Assembly: GCA_037447655.1 (NCBI GenBank) | Contig: JBBHKE010001271.1 | Span: 1 to 64,000 of the forward strand | DNA length: 64,000 bases | Reading direction: 5' to 3' | Origin: Zygnema cylindricum | Lineage: Eukaryota; Streptophyta; Zygnematophyceae; Zygnematales; Zygnemataceae | In this document: piece by piece, positions 31,484-44,575 of the stretch | Layout: the number at the start of each line of letters is the position of its first letter | Numbering within the stretch: position 1 is the first letter of the stretch | Made by a program: the position numbers and the translations under genes | Notes under the pieces: model-generated | The model's input: the letters and a program-made list of their open reading frames with translations, nothing else | Told to the model about the DNA's origin: nothing | Databases searched by the model: none

Positions 31484-32929
31484 GGAACCAGAATGCGAAG
31501 CCAAGAGGTATCTAGATTCACTTGCAACTTCCGCGTAAAGTCCAAAGCGGCCGATGAAGGGTATTCGGTGACCAATAAATTATAGGGAAGGGTAGGTTGT
31601 CACCCATTGAGTGAGAAAGGCATAGCATTAGTCGATGAGTGCACAACACTGTTGTATGCTACCTCAATCGCTGTCAAATGGTTCACCGTGTCTGTTTGGT
31701 GCATTGATACATAAGCCCTTAAAGCCTCCTCTAACGTTTTGTTCACTCTTTCGATCTGACCGTCTGTCTGAGGGTGGTACGCTGTGGACATGGCAAGTTG
31801 CTTTCCACACAACTCGAACAGATTCCTCCAAAAGTGACTAACAAATTTTCTATCACGATAACTTACGATCTTTTTCGGAAGCCCATGATGCCGGAAAATC
31901 TCTCGAAAGAAGAGATTTGCCACGTCCCGAGCTATAGGTGTGGTTGGCGTAGTTAGGAAATGGGCCATTTTTGTCAAGTAATCCACGTCAACTAATATAG
32001 AGTCATATCTTCTGGTGTCGTAGGAAGTGCAATAATAAAGTCCATTGAAAATCGCTTCCCACGGCACAGGCCGTATCGCAAGAGGTTGGAAAAGTCCTTG
32101 ACTCCCCGCCTCCGATTTGTTCAAGTTACACGAGTCACTTGTTTTGACATATTTCGTAATATCTCGAGTCTTGTTCGGCCAATAATACACATCAACGACA
32201 CGTTCACTTGATTTATCTCATCCGAAATGACCACTAGCTGCTCGTCATGACTCAATATAAGTATTGCGTGACGTTACTCCAGGTTTGTCGAAACATAAAG
32301 TCGGTTTGTCTGACTCAGTCTGTACCGTCACATGTCGTTGGCGGTTCGAATCAAGATCTTCCATTTAACCAATTCCTTGATTGTATCATCATCGTCGTAT
32401 GCAGCCTTAAGCCTATTATGCCACTGCTCGTCCACTTGCAACGTGCTTGTCACTGCGCTGACTTTTTGCTCCTGCGTTTTATCCGCTGCTGCGATGTCCT
32501 TTCTTCTAGCATACCCGCTTTGCTCATGCGTTGGTTGCGATACTTGCTTCGTCACTGGCGCAGCGACACCAGGTGTTCTCGACAAAGCATCCGTCGGGTT
32601 TGTCTTACCCGGTTTGTATTCGATAATTAACTCAGGTCCGAAGGTCTGAAGAAAGGTCATCCACCTGACTTGTTTCTTCGATAATTTGGGTTGCGTTTGG
32701 AGATACAGTAACGCGTGGTGATTTGTGATTACAGTGATCCGCTTTCCCTGAACGTAGCACTTCCAGACTTCAAGAGCTTTAATAATAGCAATTGTCCCTT
32801 TTTTCATGCTTGGCCCCATTAAGTTCCGCTGCCTTTAACTTCCGACTGTCATAGGCAATAGGTTGTAGGCCTTTACCATGATCTTGCATAAGAATCGCTC
32901 CAATAGCCACATCACTGGCATCAGTAATT
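31484..32929 (-). pseudogene. pol: Gypsy pol remnant: RT end, RNase H, integrase
   Basis: Minus strand, reading down from 32929: the RNase H start (DASDVAIGAILMQD, SRKLKAAEL), then at 32328-32819 ITVITNHHALLYL and IIEYKPGKTNPTDALSR, then integrase at 31600-32190. Integrase has YWPNKTRDI with a degraded zinc site (TSDSC where CDTC is usual), LTKMAHF, VSYRDRKFVSHFW and AYHPQTDGQIERVNKTLEEAL. The second catalytic Asp (usually SDRD) is Tyr here, and the first Asp lies in a frameshifted stretch near 32040. Strand and type differ from the gypsy element to its left. Its RT N-terminus is at 44211-44575, beyond the inserted copia cluster. Confidence 0.85.
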
Positions 32930-33984
32930 TGAAACTCTAAGACCTCCATAAGTCCTCAGAGTGGACAACTTCCAAGAAGCTTCTAAGAAAACCCTGACCC
33001 CTTTGTGTTTCAGCAAAATCAACTGCCACCCTGGCAAACAATAACTTTGACCAACTTTACCCCTATAAAGGCAAGACTCCCCTGAGTCGATAGCAAAAAG
33101 AATCTCTGAATTTGCTCCCCTGAGCAGTAAGTTATAGAGGGTCAAAGTTGACCTTTTGTACAAAAGCTCTCTGGGAGAGAGGGTCCTATCTTCTAATTTT
33201 TCTAAGTCATATCTCTCTCACAGACTCTATCTACTGATGTACGGAGCCAATCAGATTTCAGTTCTGTACACAAAAGTACAGCTGCCGGTGTACTTTCTGT
33301 AAGAACATTGTACGACATGTTCTAAATGTCGACACGTGGTATATCTGGATTTGCTCCCTTAATCCTCGGAGATGGCGCGATCCAATGTCATTCTGCCATG
33401 TGTCATCCGATGTGGCTATGATAAAAAACCGTCGAAATTCTCTTCCGTGATCTCGGCGTTTAATTTCGGCAGTCTGATAAAAATCACATTTAATCGTAGC
33501 CGTAATAAATTCATGCGCGGTATTCGTTTCACTAAAAAAATAAATGCGCCGTATTTGTTTATTATCCGTACGATAATCTGTACTTTTATATTACTGGATC
33601 TATGTCTTCGTAAAACAATTTCAGTTAAATGAACGATCCTACGTATAATTGTTTAATTAATTATCAAACCATATAAAACTTAACACTGATGCTAGACTTA
33701 ACGACTAAGGCTACCGGCTATCAGCAGTCTGTCGGCGGGTAGGTACCAGGATCAAATCCTGTGGCCTGCACATACCTTTAAGTAAATAAACCCCTAACTA
33801 ATATATATTTCCCGTAAACTTTCTGGATAGCCTAGGTAGCCATGGCTCTAGCTCCCTCTCCAATTTCTCAGTGAATGCGACAAGTTTGAGAGTTGGAGAG
33901 AGAAGTTAGAGGTAGACTGCCTCGGCTTCTTTCTTATTTCTATTCAGACCTAGAAAAAACTTTAAAAGACCATTAATTTCTACA
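32930..33984 (-). repeat. 3' LTR of copia fragment 'A4'
   Basis: TGAAACTCTAAG...ATTTCTACA, 1055 bp, family A, followed by the PPT CTCCCCTTATTTT. The left flank (TAATT) has no matching duplication on the right side of the cluster (TCCGC at 44211). Confidence 0.85.
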
Positions 33985-34875
33985 CTCCCCTTATTTTCTA
34001 GTCAATCTTTAATTTCAGACCACACTTCTCCCTGCAGAAAATTAGCTTAGGGGAAGGCACAAGTTTGGTCATCATATCTGCTACCATCTCGCTATCTGGT
34101 CGGTACTCTAAACTGATTATTTTGTTTTCTACTTTCTCTCTAACAAAGTTAAGTCTAATGTCTATGTGTTAGGCTTTAAAATGATGTTTACGATTGGGAG
34201 AAATAGCGATTGCTGCCTGATTATCACAAAATATTTTATGCACACCACTCTAAAGGTGACCGAGCTCACCAAGCAAAGACTTGACCCACATCAATTCTTT
34301 TACAGCAGAGCAAGAGGCCATATACTCAGCCTCCATGGTGGACTGAGCAATAATTTTTTGTTGTTTGCTACTCCAACAGCAAGCCCCATCACCCACATAT
34401 AATACATATCCAGAAGTGCATCTCCTCATCGGAGCATCACCATAATTGGCATCACTCCAAGTAGCGATGTAAGTATTCTCCCCACCCAAATGAAACCATA
34501 TATTCCTAGTTCCTATCAAATATCTAAGGACTCTCTTACCTGCCTCCGAATCCCTCTTAGTGGGAGCATTTAGACTTCTACTCAGCACTCCTACAGCTGC
34601 AGCTAAATCCGGCCGGGTACAATTCATAAAATAGATTAGACTTCCCACTACTTGCCTGTAAAGAATAGTTGCATAAACTTCTGTTCTTCAAGAGATATTT
34701 CCTCGTCTAACACTATGACTCCTTCTTCCTCACTCCCCTCACTTCCCTTCTTCAACTCCATTGGAGGTGTACAACTATTAGCTTTATCCATCTGAAATTT
34801 TTCAAGCATGTTCCCTATTGCTTCCTTTTGAGTCAATCTTATAATTTTTCTTTTTCGGTCTTTCTCTCTACTTGA
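33985..34875 (-). pseudogene. copia RNase H and RT tail (A4), truncated
   Basis: Minus strand: LTQKEAIGNMLEKFQMDKANS (34648-34836); then GSLIYFMNCTRPDLAAAVGVLSR, TYIATWSDANYGDAPMRRC and AEYMASCSAVKELMWVKSLL (34250-34648); then the end of RNase H to about 34020. The sequence breaks off at about 34875 inside RT and runs straight into a different LTR lacking its first part, a deletion or recombination junction. Confidence 0.85.
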
Positions 34876-35758
34876 ATTTCTCCCTTGAGTCTATAGCAAA
34901 AAGAATTTCTGAATTTGCTCCCTTGAGCAGTAAGTTATGAAGGGTCAAAGTTGACCTTTTGTACCGAAGCTCTCTAGGAGAGAGGGTACATCTATTAAAT
35001 TTTTCTAAGTCCATTCTCTCTCTAAAATTTTATCTATTGAAAGACAACACCAATCAAAATAGTGTATCATACATTAAGGTACAAGTGTTGGTGTACTTTA
35101 TGCACAACCATTGCACGACATGGCCAACAAGTCAACACATGTCATTTTTAGATTCGTTCCTGGAATCCCCAGAGATGCCATAATCCAATGTGATTGTGCC
35201 ACGTGGCGATTGATAGACGTCGACCGCAAACCGCCGAAAACCTATTCCGCGAACTCGGCATGCTTCGTGGCCGTCCGATTAAGCAGGATTACAATCGTGG
35301 CCGTCAAAAATACTTGCGCAATATTTGTTTCGCTTTCGAAACAAAATGCGCGATATCCGTTTTGGATGTTCCGTACGCCGTACATTACAAACTCTATCTA
35401 TGTCTAAATATCTCGTTAAATGAAATAGCCTACGTGTTAAAATTTAAATACTTATCAAACCTAATAACTCCAATCTTGATCATAGACTAATTGGCTAAGG
35501 CTACCAGCTACCGTTGGACGGCAGGTACCAAATTCAAACCTTGGATCTGTCAATTTCTATTTTGATAAATCTACCAAAAAATAACACCTGTAACTCTATC
35601 TCTAATAAGCATAGGCAGCTATGGCTCTAGCTCCCTCTTCAACCTTCAATGACTACGACAACAATGGGAGCTGAAGAGAGAAGTTAGAGGCAGATTGCCT
35701 CGGCTTCTTTTCTGTATTTAGATCTAGAAAATACTAAAAATAACCATTAATTTCTACA
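34876..35758 (-). repeat. Truncated copia LTR ('A5')
   Basis: It lacks roughly the first 130 bp of the minus-oriented LTR (it starts inside the GAGTC hairpin zone) and ends ...TTAATTTCTACA, followed by a PPT-like CTCCCCTTTTTTT. Confidence 0.8.
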
Positions 35759-38700
35759 CTCCCCTTTTTTTCTAGTCAAACTTTAATTTCACACCATACT
35801 TCTCCCTACAGAAATTTAGCTTAGGGGAAGGCACAGGTTTGGTCATCATATCTGCTACCATCTTGCTATCTGGTCTGTACTCTAAACTGATTATTTTGTT
35901 TTCCACCTTCTCTCTAACAAAGTTGAGTCTAATGTCCATGTGTTTGGCTTTAAAATGACGTTTAGGATTGGCAGCAATAGCAATTGCTCCCTGATTATCA
36001 CAAAAAATAAAATTGCACACCACTCTTAAGGTGACAAGCTCACCAAGCAAAGACTTGACCCACATCAATTCTTTTATAGCAGAGAAAGAGGCCATATACT
36101 CAACCTCTATGGTGGACTGAGAAATAACCTTTTGTTGTTTTCTACTCCGGCAACAAGCTCCATCACCCATATACAATAGATATCCAGAAGTACATCTCCT
36201 CATCGAAGCATCACCATAACTCGCATCACTCCAGGTAGTGATCTCAGTATTCCCTCTACCCAAATGCAGCCATAGATCCCTAGTTACTATGAAATACCTA
36301 AGGACTCTCTTAGCTCCCTCCCAATCCCTCTTAGTGAGAGCATTTAGACTTCTACTCAGCACTCCTAGAGCAGCAGCCAATTCGGACGGGTACAATTCAT
36401 ACAATAGATTAGGCTTCCCACTACTTGCCTATAACGAATATTCTGCATGAACTATTGTTCTTCCGGACCTAATTCCTCGTCTAAGATTATAACTCCTTCC
36501 ACACTCCTCTCACTCCCTTTTTTCAACTCCATTGGAGTTGTACAACTATTAGCCTTATCCATCTGAAACTTTTCCAATATGTTCCCTATTGCTTATTTTT
36601 TAGTTAGCCATTTAATCTTTCTTTCTCATTCTCTTTCTACTTCAATTCCCAAGATATATCTTGCCTCTCCCATATCCTTCATCTCAAATCTCCCCTTAAG
36701 ATCCGTTTTCAGTTTATTAATTTTCTTCATTGATTTACTTAGAACAAGCAAATCATCAACATAAATTACAATAAAAATAACGCCTTCCTCATCTTCGAAA
36801 ACATAGATTGAGTGATCTGAGCTGATCCGGATGTATCCCAGACCAGTAAGAAATACATCAAGCTTCTTCTTCCACTGTCAAGGCGCATGTTTCAATCCAT
36901 AAAGAGATTTAATCAGCCGGCATACCTTACTCTCTTCCCCTTGCTCCACAAATCTCAGGTTGTTGCTTGAAGAACTCCTGTTCCAATTCTCTATGCAAAA
37001 AGGATGTTTTGATGTCCATCTGGTGCACTTCAATGTCTTCCACTGCTGCCAGACTGAGAAGTGTGTGGACGGAAGGAAATCATACGATCAACGCAAAGGT
37101 TTCCTCGTAGTCAATTCCCTCTTTTTGTGTAAATCCTTTGGCCACTAACCGTGCCTTGAAGCGCTCAATGGTGTTTTCTAGGTTCAGTTTTAATTTGAAA
37201 ACCCACTTACACCCGTTTAGTTTTTGATTAGGTGGACAACCCACTAGCTCCCAAGTATCTGCTGCCATGACTGAGGCCATCTCCTCATTAACGGCTGTCT
37301 TCCACCGGTTATTTTCTAGACAATTCATCGCTTCTCCATAAGTTTGAGGTTCATCCGGATGAGATAGTTTTGTTACCTTGTTATTAGCCTGATTTTTTTG
37401 CAACCTTTTGCTATTTTTCCTCCCCCCCTCAAAATCTAAGGCTGAAATAGATTGTTGCCGTGGGTTCTTTCGAACAATCTCGGCTTCATACGTGTCCCTT
37501 GATTCCGTATAATTTACCATTACGTCTTCCGCTTCCGGTAGAGTTGTTACTTGATTTTCCACGCCCAAGTCCTTTTCGGTCTGATTTATACCTGCAAGAA
37601 TGTCATCTTCTTTGAAACCTAGATAGTTAGGAAGCTCAAAGTCATCGGAATTTTTTGACTCAAATCTGAATTTAATTGACTTTGTGTAATTGAAGGGATC
37701 CACAGACTTTCCTTTATCTATAACTACTAGATGCTTTACTAAGATTATATCTTCCCTTATTAGATCATAAACTCTGTATCCTTTGACATACTCATCATAT
37801 CCTAACAAGTACCCCGGTTTTCCTTTAGGATCTAGCTTCCACTTAGACCGATTTGTATCTAGACTGAACACTTAACTGCCGAAAACCTTCAAGTGAGATA
37901 TGTTTGGTTTCCGACCGGTCCATCTCTCATAAGGTGTTTGGTCTTTTACTGCTGAAGTAAGAACTCTATTTTTGAGGTAATTAGCACAGTTTATTGCTTC
38001 TGCCCAAAACCTTTTCCCTATCTTCTTATCCGACAACATACTTCTAGCACTATCACTTAGTGTTCTATTTAACCTTTCAGCTACCCCATTTTGTTCCGGG
38101 TTTTTTGGAACTGTCTTTTGGTGTTGGACCCCATCTTCCCTTAAAAAATCCTGAAACTGGCTAGAAGTATACCCTCCACTATTGTCACTCCGTATTCACT
38201 TGATTGGAGTTTCATGGAGTTTTTCGCTCCATGCTTTATATTGTCTAAAACATTCTTGAGCTTCGGACTTGTTTTTCAAAAAATACACTCGGGAACACCG
38301 AGACTAATCATCAGTGATAGTCATTATAAATCTCTTCCCCCCCGGTGAGGGCACTTTAGCCGGTCCCCAAATATCTGTGTGTACTAGATCCTCAATTTTT
38401 TCTCCCTTATAGGTTGCTCTTTTAGGAAAGGGTAATCTGTGTGTTTTACCTTGAGCACATCCACTACAATCACTTATATTATCATTCTCACTGAACTTAA
38501 TCCCTTCCACCACTCCCATCTTTTTCATCTCTCTTAACTTGTCTAGATTCACATGCCCAAGCCTCTTATGCCACATCATAATATCATGAACACCAGCATA
38601 ATGAAGTTTCTTCTTTTCATTACATAAAACTAGCCTAAACATCCCATGGCTACCTTTCTCAGCAATGAAATAGACATCCTCCTCAAAACTGGCAGTAAAG

Positions 38701-39613
38701 ACTCCTTCCCTAATGCTAGTAAAATAACCTTTATCATCTAATATGGATGTAGAGATGAGGTTTTTGTTCAGCTCCGGAATAAACAATACATCGGCGAATG
38801 TTACTATGGATGTCTTTCCATCTACTAACACTTTCAAATCTACCGATCCTATAAGAGTAGTGGTGACTATCCTCCCATCCCCGTACTCTATCTCTACGGT
38901 GGGAATATTTCTTATCTTAGTGAACAGGTGCCTATCCTTACACATGCGCATGGAGGCACTTGAATCTACAATCCAGCCTGCTTCACCTTTCAATCCACCG
39001 TAAGCACATTTCTGCCTTCGTGGAATTTCGACCTCGTTTTTCGCCTCCAACTCCTCATCCAAAAGGAGCTCATCGTCCTCGTCCTCGGATTCCGCCTCAT
39101 GTACCTGTGTCACAAGGGCCTTTTTCTTTCCTCTCGGGGTACCACCGGTCTGCCCCTCCTTTAACCGAAGCTCGGTTAGCTTAGTGCACTCTGCCATATA
39201 GTGCCCAGGTTTCTTACAAAAATGACATAAACCTTTGGGAGCCCTTGGTCCAAACTCGTCGGTCTGATTTTTCTGCTCCCTCCCCCCATAGTTTCCGACC
39301 GGTTTCCGGGAATCCTTGTTCCTCCAATCGGTCGCAGTTGCCAAGGCTTGGCCACTCTTTCCTCCCCTTCGGATCTCAATCGTATTCTCCCGAACGAGAA
39401 TCATCCCTACCACTGAGTTCCATATCCACCTTGAGTCCGGCAAGTCCTGCACACGGTTGACTATGTTTTCGAACTCATCGGGTAACTTCATCAGTAAACA
39501 GTTAACCTTTTCTTTTTCACTAAAATCTTTTCCCGCACTCTCTAGCTCCATGAAGAGTGTTGCAAGCTCAATGCAAAAATCCAACATCCCTCTCCCTTTG
39601 GATACATACTCCT
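35759..39613 (-). pseudogene. copia Gag-Pol remnant (A5)
   Basis: Minus strand, N to C: Gag from MLDFCIELATLFMELESAG, zinc knuckle CHFCKKPGHYMAEC, acidic tract, protease VDSSASMRMC, then integrase, all in one 427-codon frame 38304-39587. The protease active-site Gly is Ser (DSS for DSG). The rest of integrase lies around 37900-38300 with stops. Linker and RT start are at 37080-37871 (NGCKWVFKLKLNLENTIERFKA). RT middle around 36590-36980 is broken, with a visible YVDD-equivalent region near 36750 that has V-to-I change. RNase H is at 35772-36404 with all acidic motifs. The first ~100 codons of Gag are missing at 39613. Confidence 0.87.
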
Positions 39614-39962
39614 ATGATTTATCCTATGTATTTCTGTATAAATAAATATCAAACCATACACTACGTATCATTAGTTCTAGACTTAACAGCTAAGGCTACC
39701 GGCTAACTACTGTATGCCGGCCAATACGTACCAAGATCAAATCCTGTGGCCGACACATACCTTTTAGTAAATAAACCCCAAACTAATATAAATTTCCCGT
39801 AAACCTCTGGATAGCCTAGGTAGCCATGGCTTTAGCTCCCTCTCCAATTTCTCAGTGACTGGGACAAGTTTGAGAGTTAAAGAAAGAAGTTAGAGGTAGA
39901 ATGCCACGGCTTCTTTCTATTTAGACCTAGAAAATACTTAAAATGGACCATTAATTTCTACA
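39614..39962 (-). repeat. U3-side fragment of a copia LTR (minus)
   Basis: It matches the last third of the minus-oriented family A LTRs and ends ATTTCTACA. It joins truncated gag on the left and an opposite-strand RNase H fragment on the right, so both borders are rearrangement junctions. Confidence 0.75.
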
Positions 39963-40333
39963 GAAAACAGCAAAGGGTTATTGCTCAGTCCACCATGGAG
40001 GCTGAGTATATGGCCCTTTGCTCTGCTGTAAAAGAATTGATGTGGGTCAAGTCTTTGCTTGGTGAGCTTGGTCACCTTAAGAGTGGTGTGCAGAAAATTT
40101 ATTGTGATAATCAGGCAGCAATCGCTATTTTTTCCAATCCTAAACATCATTTTAAAGCCAAACACATAGACATTAGACTCAGCTTTGTTAGAGAGAAAGT
40201 TGAAAACAAAATAATCAGTTTAGAGTACCGATCAGATAGCGAGATGGTAGCAGATATGATGACCAAACCTGTGCCTTCCCCTGAGCTAATTTTCTGTAGG
40301 GAGAAGTGTGGTCTAAAATTAAAGATTGACTAG
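39963..40333 (+). pseudogene. copia RNase H C-terminal fragment (plus strand)
   Basis: An open frame 39995-40333 encodes MEAEYMALCSAVKELMWVKS, then IYCDNQAAIAIFSNPKHHFK and VADMMTKPVPSPELIF up to the natural stop. It is the last part of the copia polyprotein, ended properly and followed by the PPT AAAATAAGGGGAG and an LTR. The 5' part of the element is missing. Confidence 0.88.
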
Positions 40334-40346
40334 AAAATAAGGGGAG

Positions 40347-41406
40347 TTTAGAAATTGATGGTTCTCTTTTAAGTATTTTCTAGGTCTAAATAGAAAGAAG
40401 CCGAGGCAGTCTATCTCTAACTTCTCTCTCTAACTCCCACACTTGTCGTAGTCACTGAGAAATTGGAGAGGAAGCTAGAGCCATGGCTACCTAGGCTATC
40501 TAGAGGTTTACGGGAAATGAATTAGTTGATTTATTTATTGGTAGTTTATTTACTAAAAGAATTGGTGATGGATCCATGATTTGATCCTAGTACGTGTCGG
40601 CCAGCAGACAGTTGGCTGAAGGTAACGTTATCTGTTAGGTCTAGAACTAATGGTACGTAATATGTGGTTTGATAATTATTTAAACGTTACCATGTAGGAT
40701 ATTTCATTTAAAGGAAACTGCTTACGGAATACATAAGTTCAGTTAGGATGAAGTACGGATTACGGTACGGATATGAAATAACTATAGCGCATTTGTTTCG
40801 ATAGCGAAACAAATACCGCGCAGGTATTTATTACGGCTACAATTAAATGTGTATTTAATCGGACGGTCGAAATGAATGCCGAGATCGCGGAAGAGGATAT
40901 CGGCGATTTAATGTCATCACCACATCGGATGACACGTGGCAGAATAATATTGGATCGCGGCATCTTCGAGGATTAAGGGAGCAAATCCGGATATACCATG
41001 TGTCGACATTTAGGCATGTCGTACACTGTTCGTACACAAAGTACATCGGCAGCTGTACTTTTGTGTACGGAAGTGAAATCTGATTGGCTTCGTACATCAA
41101 TAGATAAAGTCAGTGAGAGAGATAGGACTTAGAGAAAATTAGTAGATAGGACCCTCTCTCCCAAAGAGCTTCTGTACAAAAGGTCAACTTTGACCCTCCA
41201 TAACTTACTGCTCAAGGGAGCAAATTCACAGATTATTTTTACTATCGACTCAAGGGAGTCTTGCCTTCACAGAGGGTGAAGGTGGTCAAAGTTTTTGTCT
41301 GCTAGGGTGGTAGTTATTATTGTTGTAACACAAAGGGGTAAGGGTTATCCTAGAGGCTTCTTGCAAGCTATCATTTCTGAGGACCTATGGAGGTCTCAGA
41401 GTTTTA
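40347..41406 (+). repeat. 3' LTR of the plus-strand copia fragment
   Basis: TTTAGAAATTGATGG...CTCAGAGTTTTA, 1060 bp. Both terminal dinucleotides are mutated (TG to TT, CA to TA). Followed directly by minus-strand integrase sequence. Confidence 0.82.
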
Positions 41407-43176
41407 AGGGCACTTTGGCCGGTCCCCAAATATCTGTGTGTACTAAATCTAGGATCTTTTCTCCCTTATAGGTGGCAATTTTTGGGAAGGTTAACCTGTG
41501 TGCTTTACCTTGAGCATATCCACTACAATCACTTAGATTCTCACTCTTAATGAATTGAATCCCTTCCACTACTCCCATCTTTTTCATCTCTCTTAACTTA
41601 TTTAGATTCAAATGCCCAAGCCTCTTATGCCACAACATTATATCATGAACACCAGCATAATATAGTTTCTTTTTTTCATTGCTTAATTTCAGCCTAAACA
41701 TCCCTTGGCTGCCTTTTTCAACAGTGAAATAAACTTCCTCTTCAAACTAGCAGTAAAGACTCATTGCCTAATGCTACTATCAAAACCCTTGTCATCTAAT
41801 ACAGATGTAGAGATGAGGTTTTTGTTCAGCTTCGGAATAAACAATACATCAGAGAATGTAACTATGGATGTCTTTCCTTGTACTAACACTTTCAGATCTA
41901 CCGACCCTACAAGAGTAGTAGTGACTATCCTCCCCTCCCGATACTCTATCTCTACGGTGGGAATCTTCTTTATCTTAGTGAACATGTGTTTATCCTTACA
42001 CATGTGCATGGAGGCACCTGAATCTACAATCCAACCTGCTTCACCTTTCAATCCACCGAAAGCACATTTTTGCTTTCGTGGAATTTCGACCTCGTTTTGC
42101 GCCTCCAACTCCTCATCCAATAAGAGCTCATCGTCCTCGTCCTCAGATTCCGCCTCATGTACGTGTGTCACAAGGGCCTTTTTTTTTCCTCTCGTGGACC
42201 CACTGGTCTGCCCCTACTTTAACCGAAGCTCGGTTAGCTTAGTACACTCTGCCATATAGTGTTATGGTTTCTTGCAAAAGTGACACACCCTTTTGGAGAC
42301 CCTCGGTCTAGATTCATCGGACTGAGTTTTTTGTCCTCTTCCTTCATAGTTTCCTGCTTATTTTTTGGGATCCTTGCTCCTCCAATCAGTTCTTGTTGCT
42401 AAAGCTTGTCCACTCTTCCCTCCCCTTCGGATCTCAATTGTATTCTCTCGGACGAAAATCATCCCTACCACAGAATTCCAGATCCACCTGGAATCCGGGA
42501 AATCTTGCACATGGTTGACTATGTTTTTATAGTTATCGGGTAACTTCATCAATAGACAGTTTACCTTCTTCTTTTCTCTTTCTACTTCACCAGCACTCTC
42601 TTGTTCTATGAAAAGGGTGGCAAGCTCATTACAAAACTCTAGCATTTTCCCTCCTTTGTATACATATGCATCTATCTTTTGATCAACCAATTGCTGCTGC
42701 TGAATAGTACCACTCCGATACATCTCTATGAGGGCAATCCACAGATATGATGCCCTTTCCACCTAAAAATGAGACGATGCAAGTCCTTGAGTAAGATGAC
42801 GGAGAATGAAGTGTTTTGTGGATATATTGTTGTAGTCCCAAGTATCAACATCATTCTCCTCATTCCTCCAAATAAATGACATGAACGATAAACCGGTTGC
42901 GATAGGTGTTGCAATCGATGTAACTGTCTCTTTGTCTTTCCATTTTTCCATAACAATGATCTCCCCGTCCTCCGAATCCTCCGGTGGAGCTGGATATGCT
43001 TTTCTAGTAAATTTGCTTCCCCCAAACCCTGAAGGAATGTTTGAACTGGATGGACGCCTCACTCGTCCGCTTTCTATCACCCAAAACCTCTTTTCGCATA
43101 GAGCCCCTGTCATCATACTTTCCCAATATAAGAAGCCTGCTCTATTAAATATGGGTACCCTAGAGGGTGGGCCCAT
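41407..43176 (-). pseudogene. copia gag-protease-integrase N-part remnant
   Basis: Minus strand: Gag start (MMTGALCEKRFWVIESGRVR, near 43124), Gag body in two frames (42726-43176, 42358-42762; MLEFCNELATLFIEQESAG). The zinc-knuckle region near 42270 is damaged. The protease (IVDSGASMHMCKDKHMF, 41761-42171) is intact over its active site. The integrase zinc region (LWHKRLGHLNL, CSGYAQGKAHRLTF; one zinc Cys is Tyr) and HTDIWGPAKVP end abruptly at 41407 where the opposite-strand LTR lies. Confidence 0.87.
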
Positions 43177-43180
43177 AACG
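43165..43180 (-). promoter_or_regulatory. Primer binding site, tRNA-iMet internal fragment
   Basis: AGGGTGGGCCCATAACG abuts the LTR start at 43181. It matches the A1 site except for the final base. Confidence 0.72.
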
Positions 43181-44210
43181 TGAAACTCTAAGGCCTCCTT
43201 TGGCCCTCAGAGTAGGCAGTTCACTCGATTACCCCTAGGATAATCTTGATCCCTTTATGTTTCCACAATAATAATTGCCACCCTGATATATAAAAACTAC
43301 GACTAACTTCACCCCTGTTAAGATAAGACTCCCCTAAGTCTATAGCAAAAAGAATTTATGAATTTGCTCCCTTGAGCAGTAAGTAATGAAGGGTCAAAGT
43401 TGACCTTTTGTAGAGAAGCTCCTTGGAAGAGAGGGTCCAATCTATTAAATTTTTCTAAGTCCTATCTCTCTCTAAAAATCTATCTAGTGAAATACGGCAT
43501 CAATCATAATAGTGTATCGTACATAAAGGTACAGGTCCCGATGTACTTTATGTACAACCATTGTACGACATGGCCAACAAGTCGACACATGTTATTTTTA
43601 GATTCGTTCATAGAATCCCTAGAGATGCCATAATCCAATGTGATTATGCCACGCGACGATTGATGTGACGTCGACCGCAAATTGCTGAAAAAATATTCCG
43701 CGAACTCGGCATGCTTCGTGGCCATCTGATTAAGCAGGGTTACAATCATGGCCGTCATAAATACTTGCGCAATATTTGTTTCGCTTTCGAAACGAAATAC
43801 GCAATATCCGTTTCGGATGTTTTGTACGCCGTACATTACAAACTGTTTTTATGTCTAAAGATCTCGTTAAATGAAATAGCCTACGTGTTCTCATTTAAAT
43901 ACCTATCAAACCTAATATCTCCAATCTTGATCATAGACTAATTGGCTAAGGCTACCGGCTACCGTTGGATGACAGGTACCAGGTTGAAACCCTAGATTTG
44001 TCAATTTCTATTTTGTTAAATCTACCAAATACTAACTCCCGTAACTCTGTCTCTAATCAGCATAGGCAGCCATGGCTTTAGTCCCTTCTTTAACCTTCAC
44101 TGACAACCACAAGTGTGGGAGCTAAAGAGAGAAGTTAGAGGCAGACTACCTCGGCTTCTTTTTTTGTATTTAGATCTAGAAAATACTAAAAATATCCATT
44201 AATTTCTATA
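43181..44210 (-). repeat. 5' LTR of the 41-43 kb copia fragment
   Basis: TGAAACTCTAAGGCC...TTAATTTCTATA, 1030 bp. It ends at the resumed gypsy RT with no matching target duplication. Confidence 0.82.
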
Positions 44211-44575
44211 TCCGCTTCGCAAGTCTATCTTCGAAAAATACCTAGCACCTCTTAGCGGATCCAACAATTCATCTATCCTTAGTAGAGGATACGCGTTTTT
44301 AACTGTCTACTTGTTTAGTGCTCGGTAGTCCACACACATACGTAACCCTCCATCTTTCTTATTCACGAAGAGGACGCGGGCTCCATACATTAACTTGCCT
44401 GGTTCGATTGCTCCCGCTTCGACAAACTCCGCAAGTTGTTTTTTTATTTCGTCGATTTCGGTGTAACTCATTTTATACATCCGATTAGTCGGAGGCAACG
44501 CTCCAGGACAAGCTCTATCTTGTAGTCTACGTCACGCTTTGGAGGTACACCTTCCAGGAGCTTCGGGGGAAAGAC
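44211..44575 (-). pseudogene. pol: Gypsy RT N-terminal fragment
   Basis: Minus strand: the pre-RT and RT start FPPKLLEGVPPKRDVDYKIEL, then YKMSYTEIDEIKKQLAEFVE, VLFVNKKDGGLRMCVDYRAL, then in a shifted frame [19 protein letters not shown] and SKIDLRSG. It ends there, with the YHQ that should follow absent. The RT palm with its catalytic Asp pair is missing between this piece and 32929, so the insertion of the copia cluster came with a deletion of several hundred bases. Confidence 0.83.
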
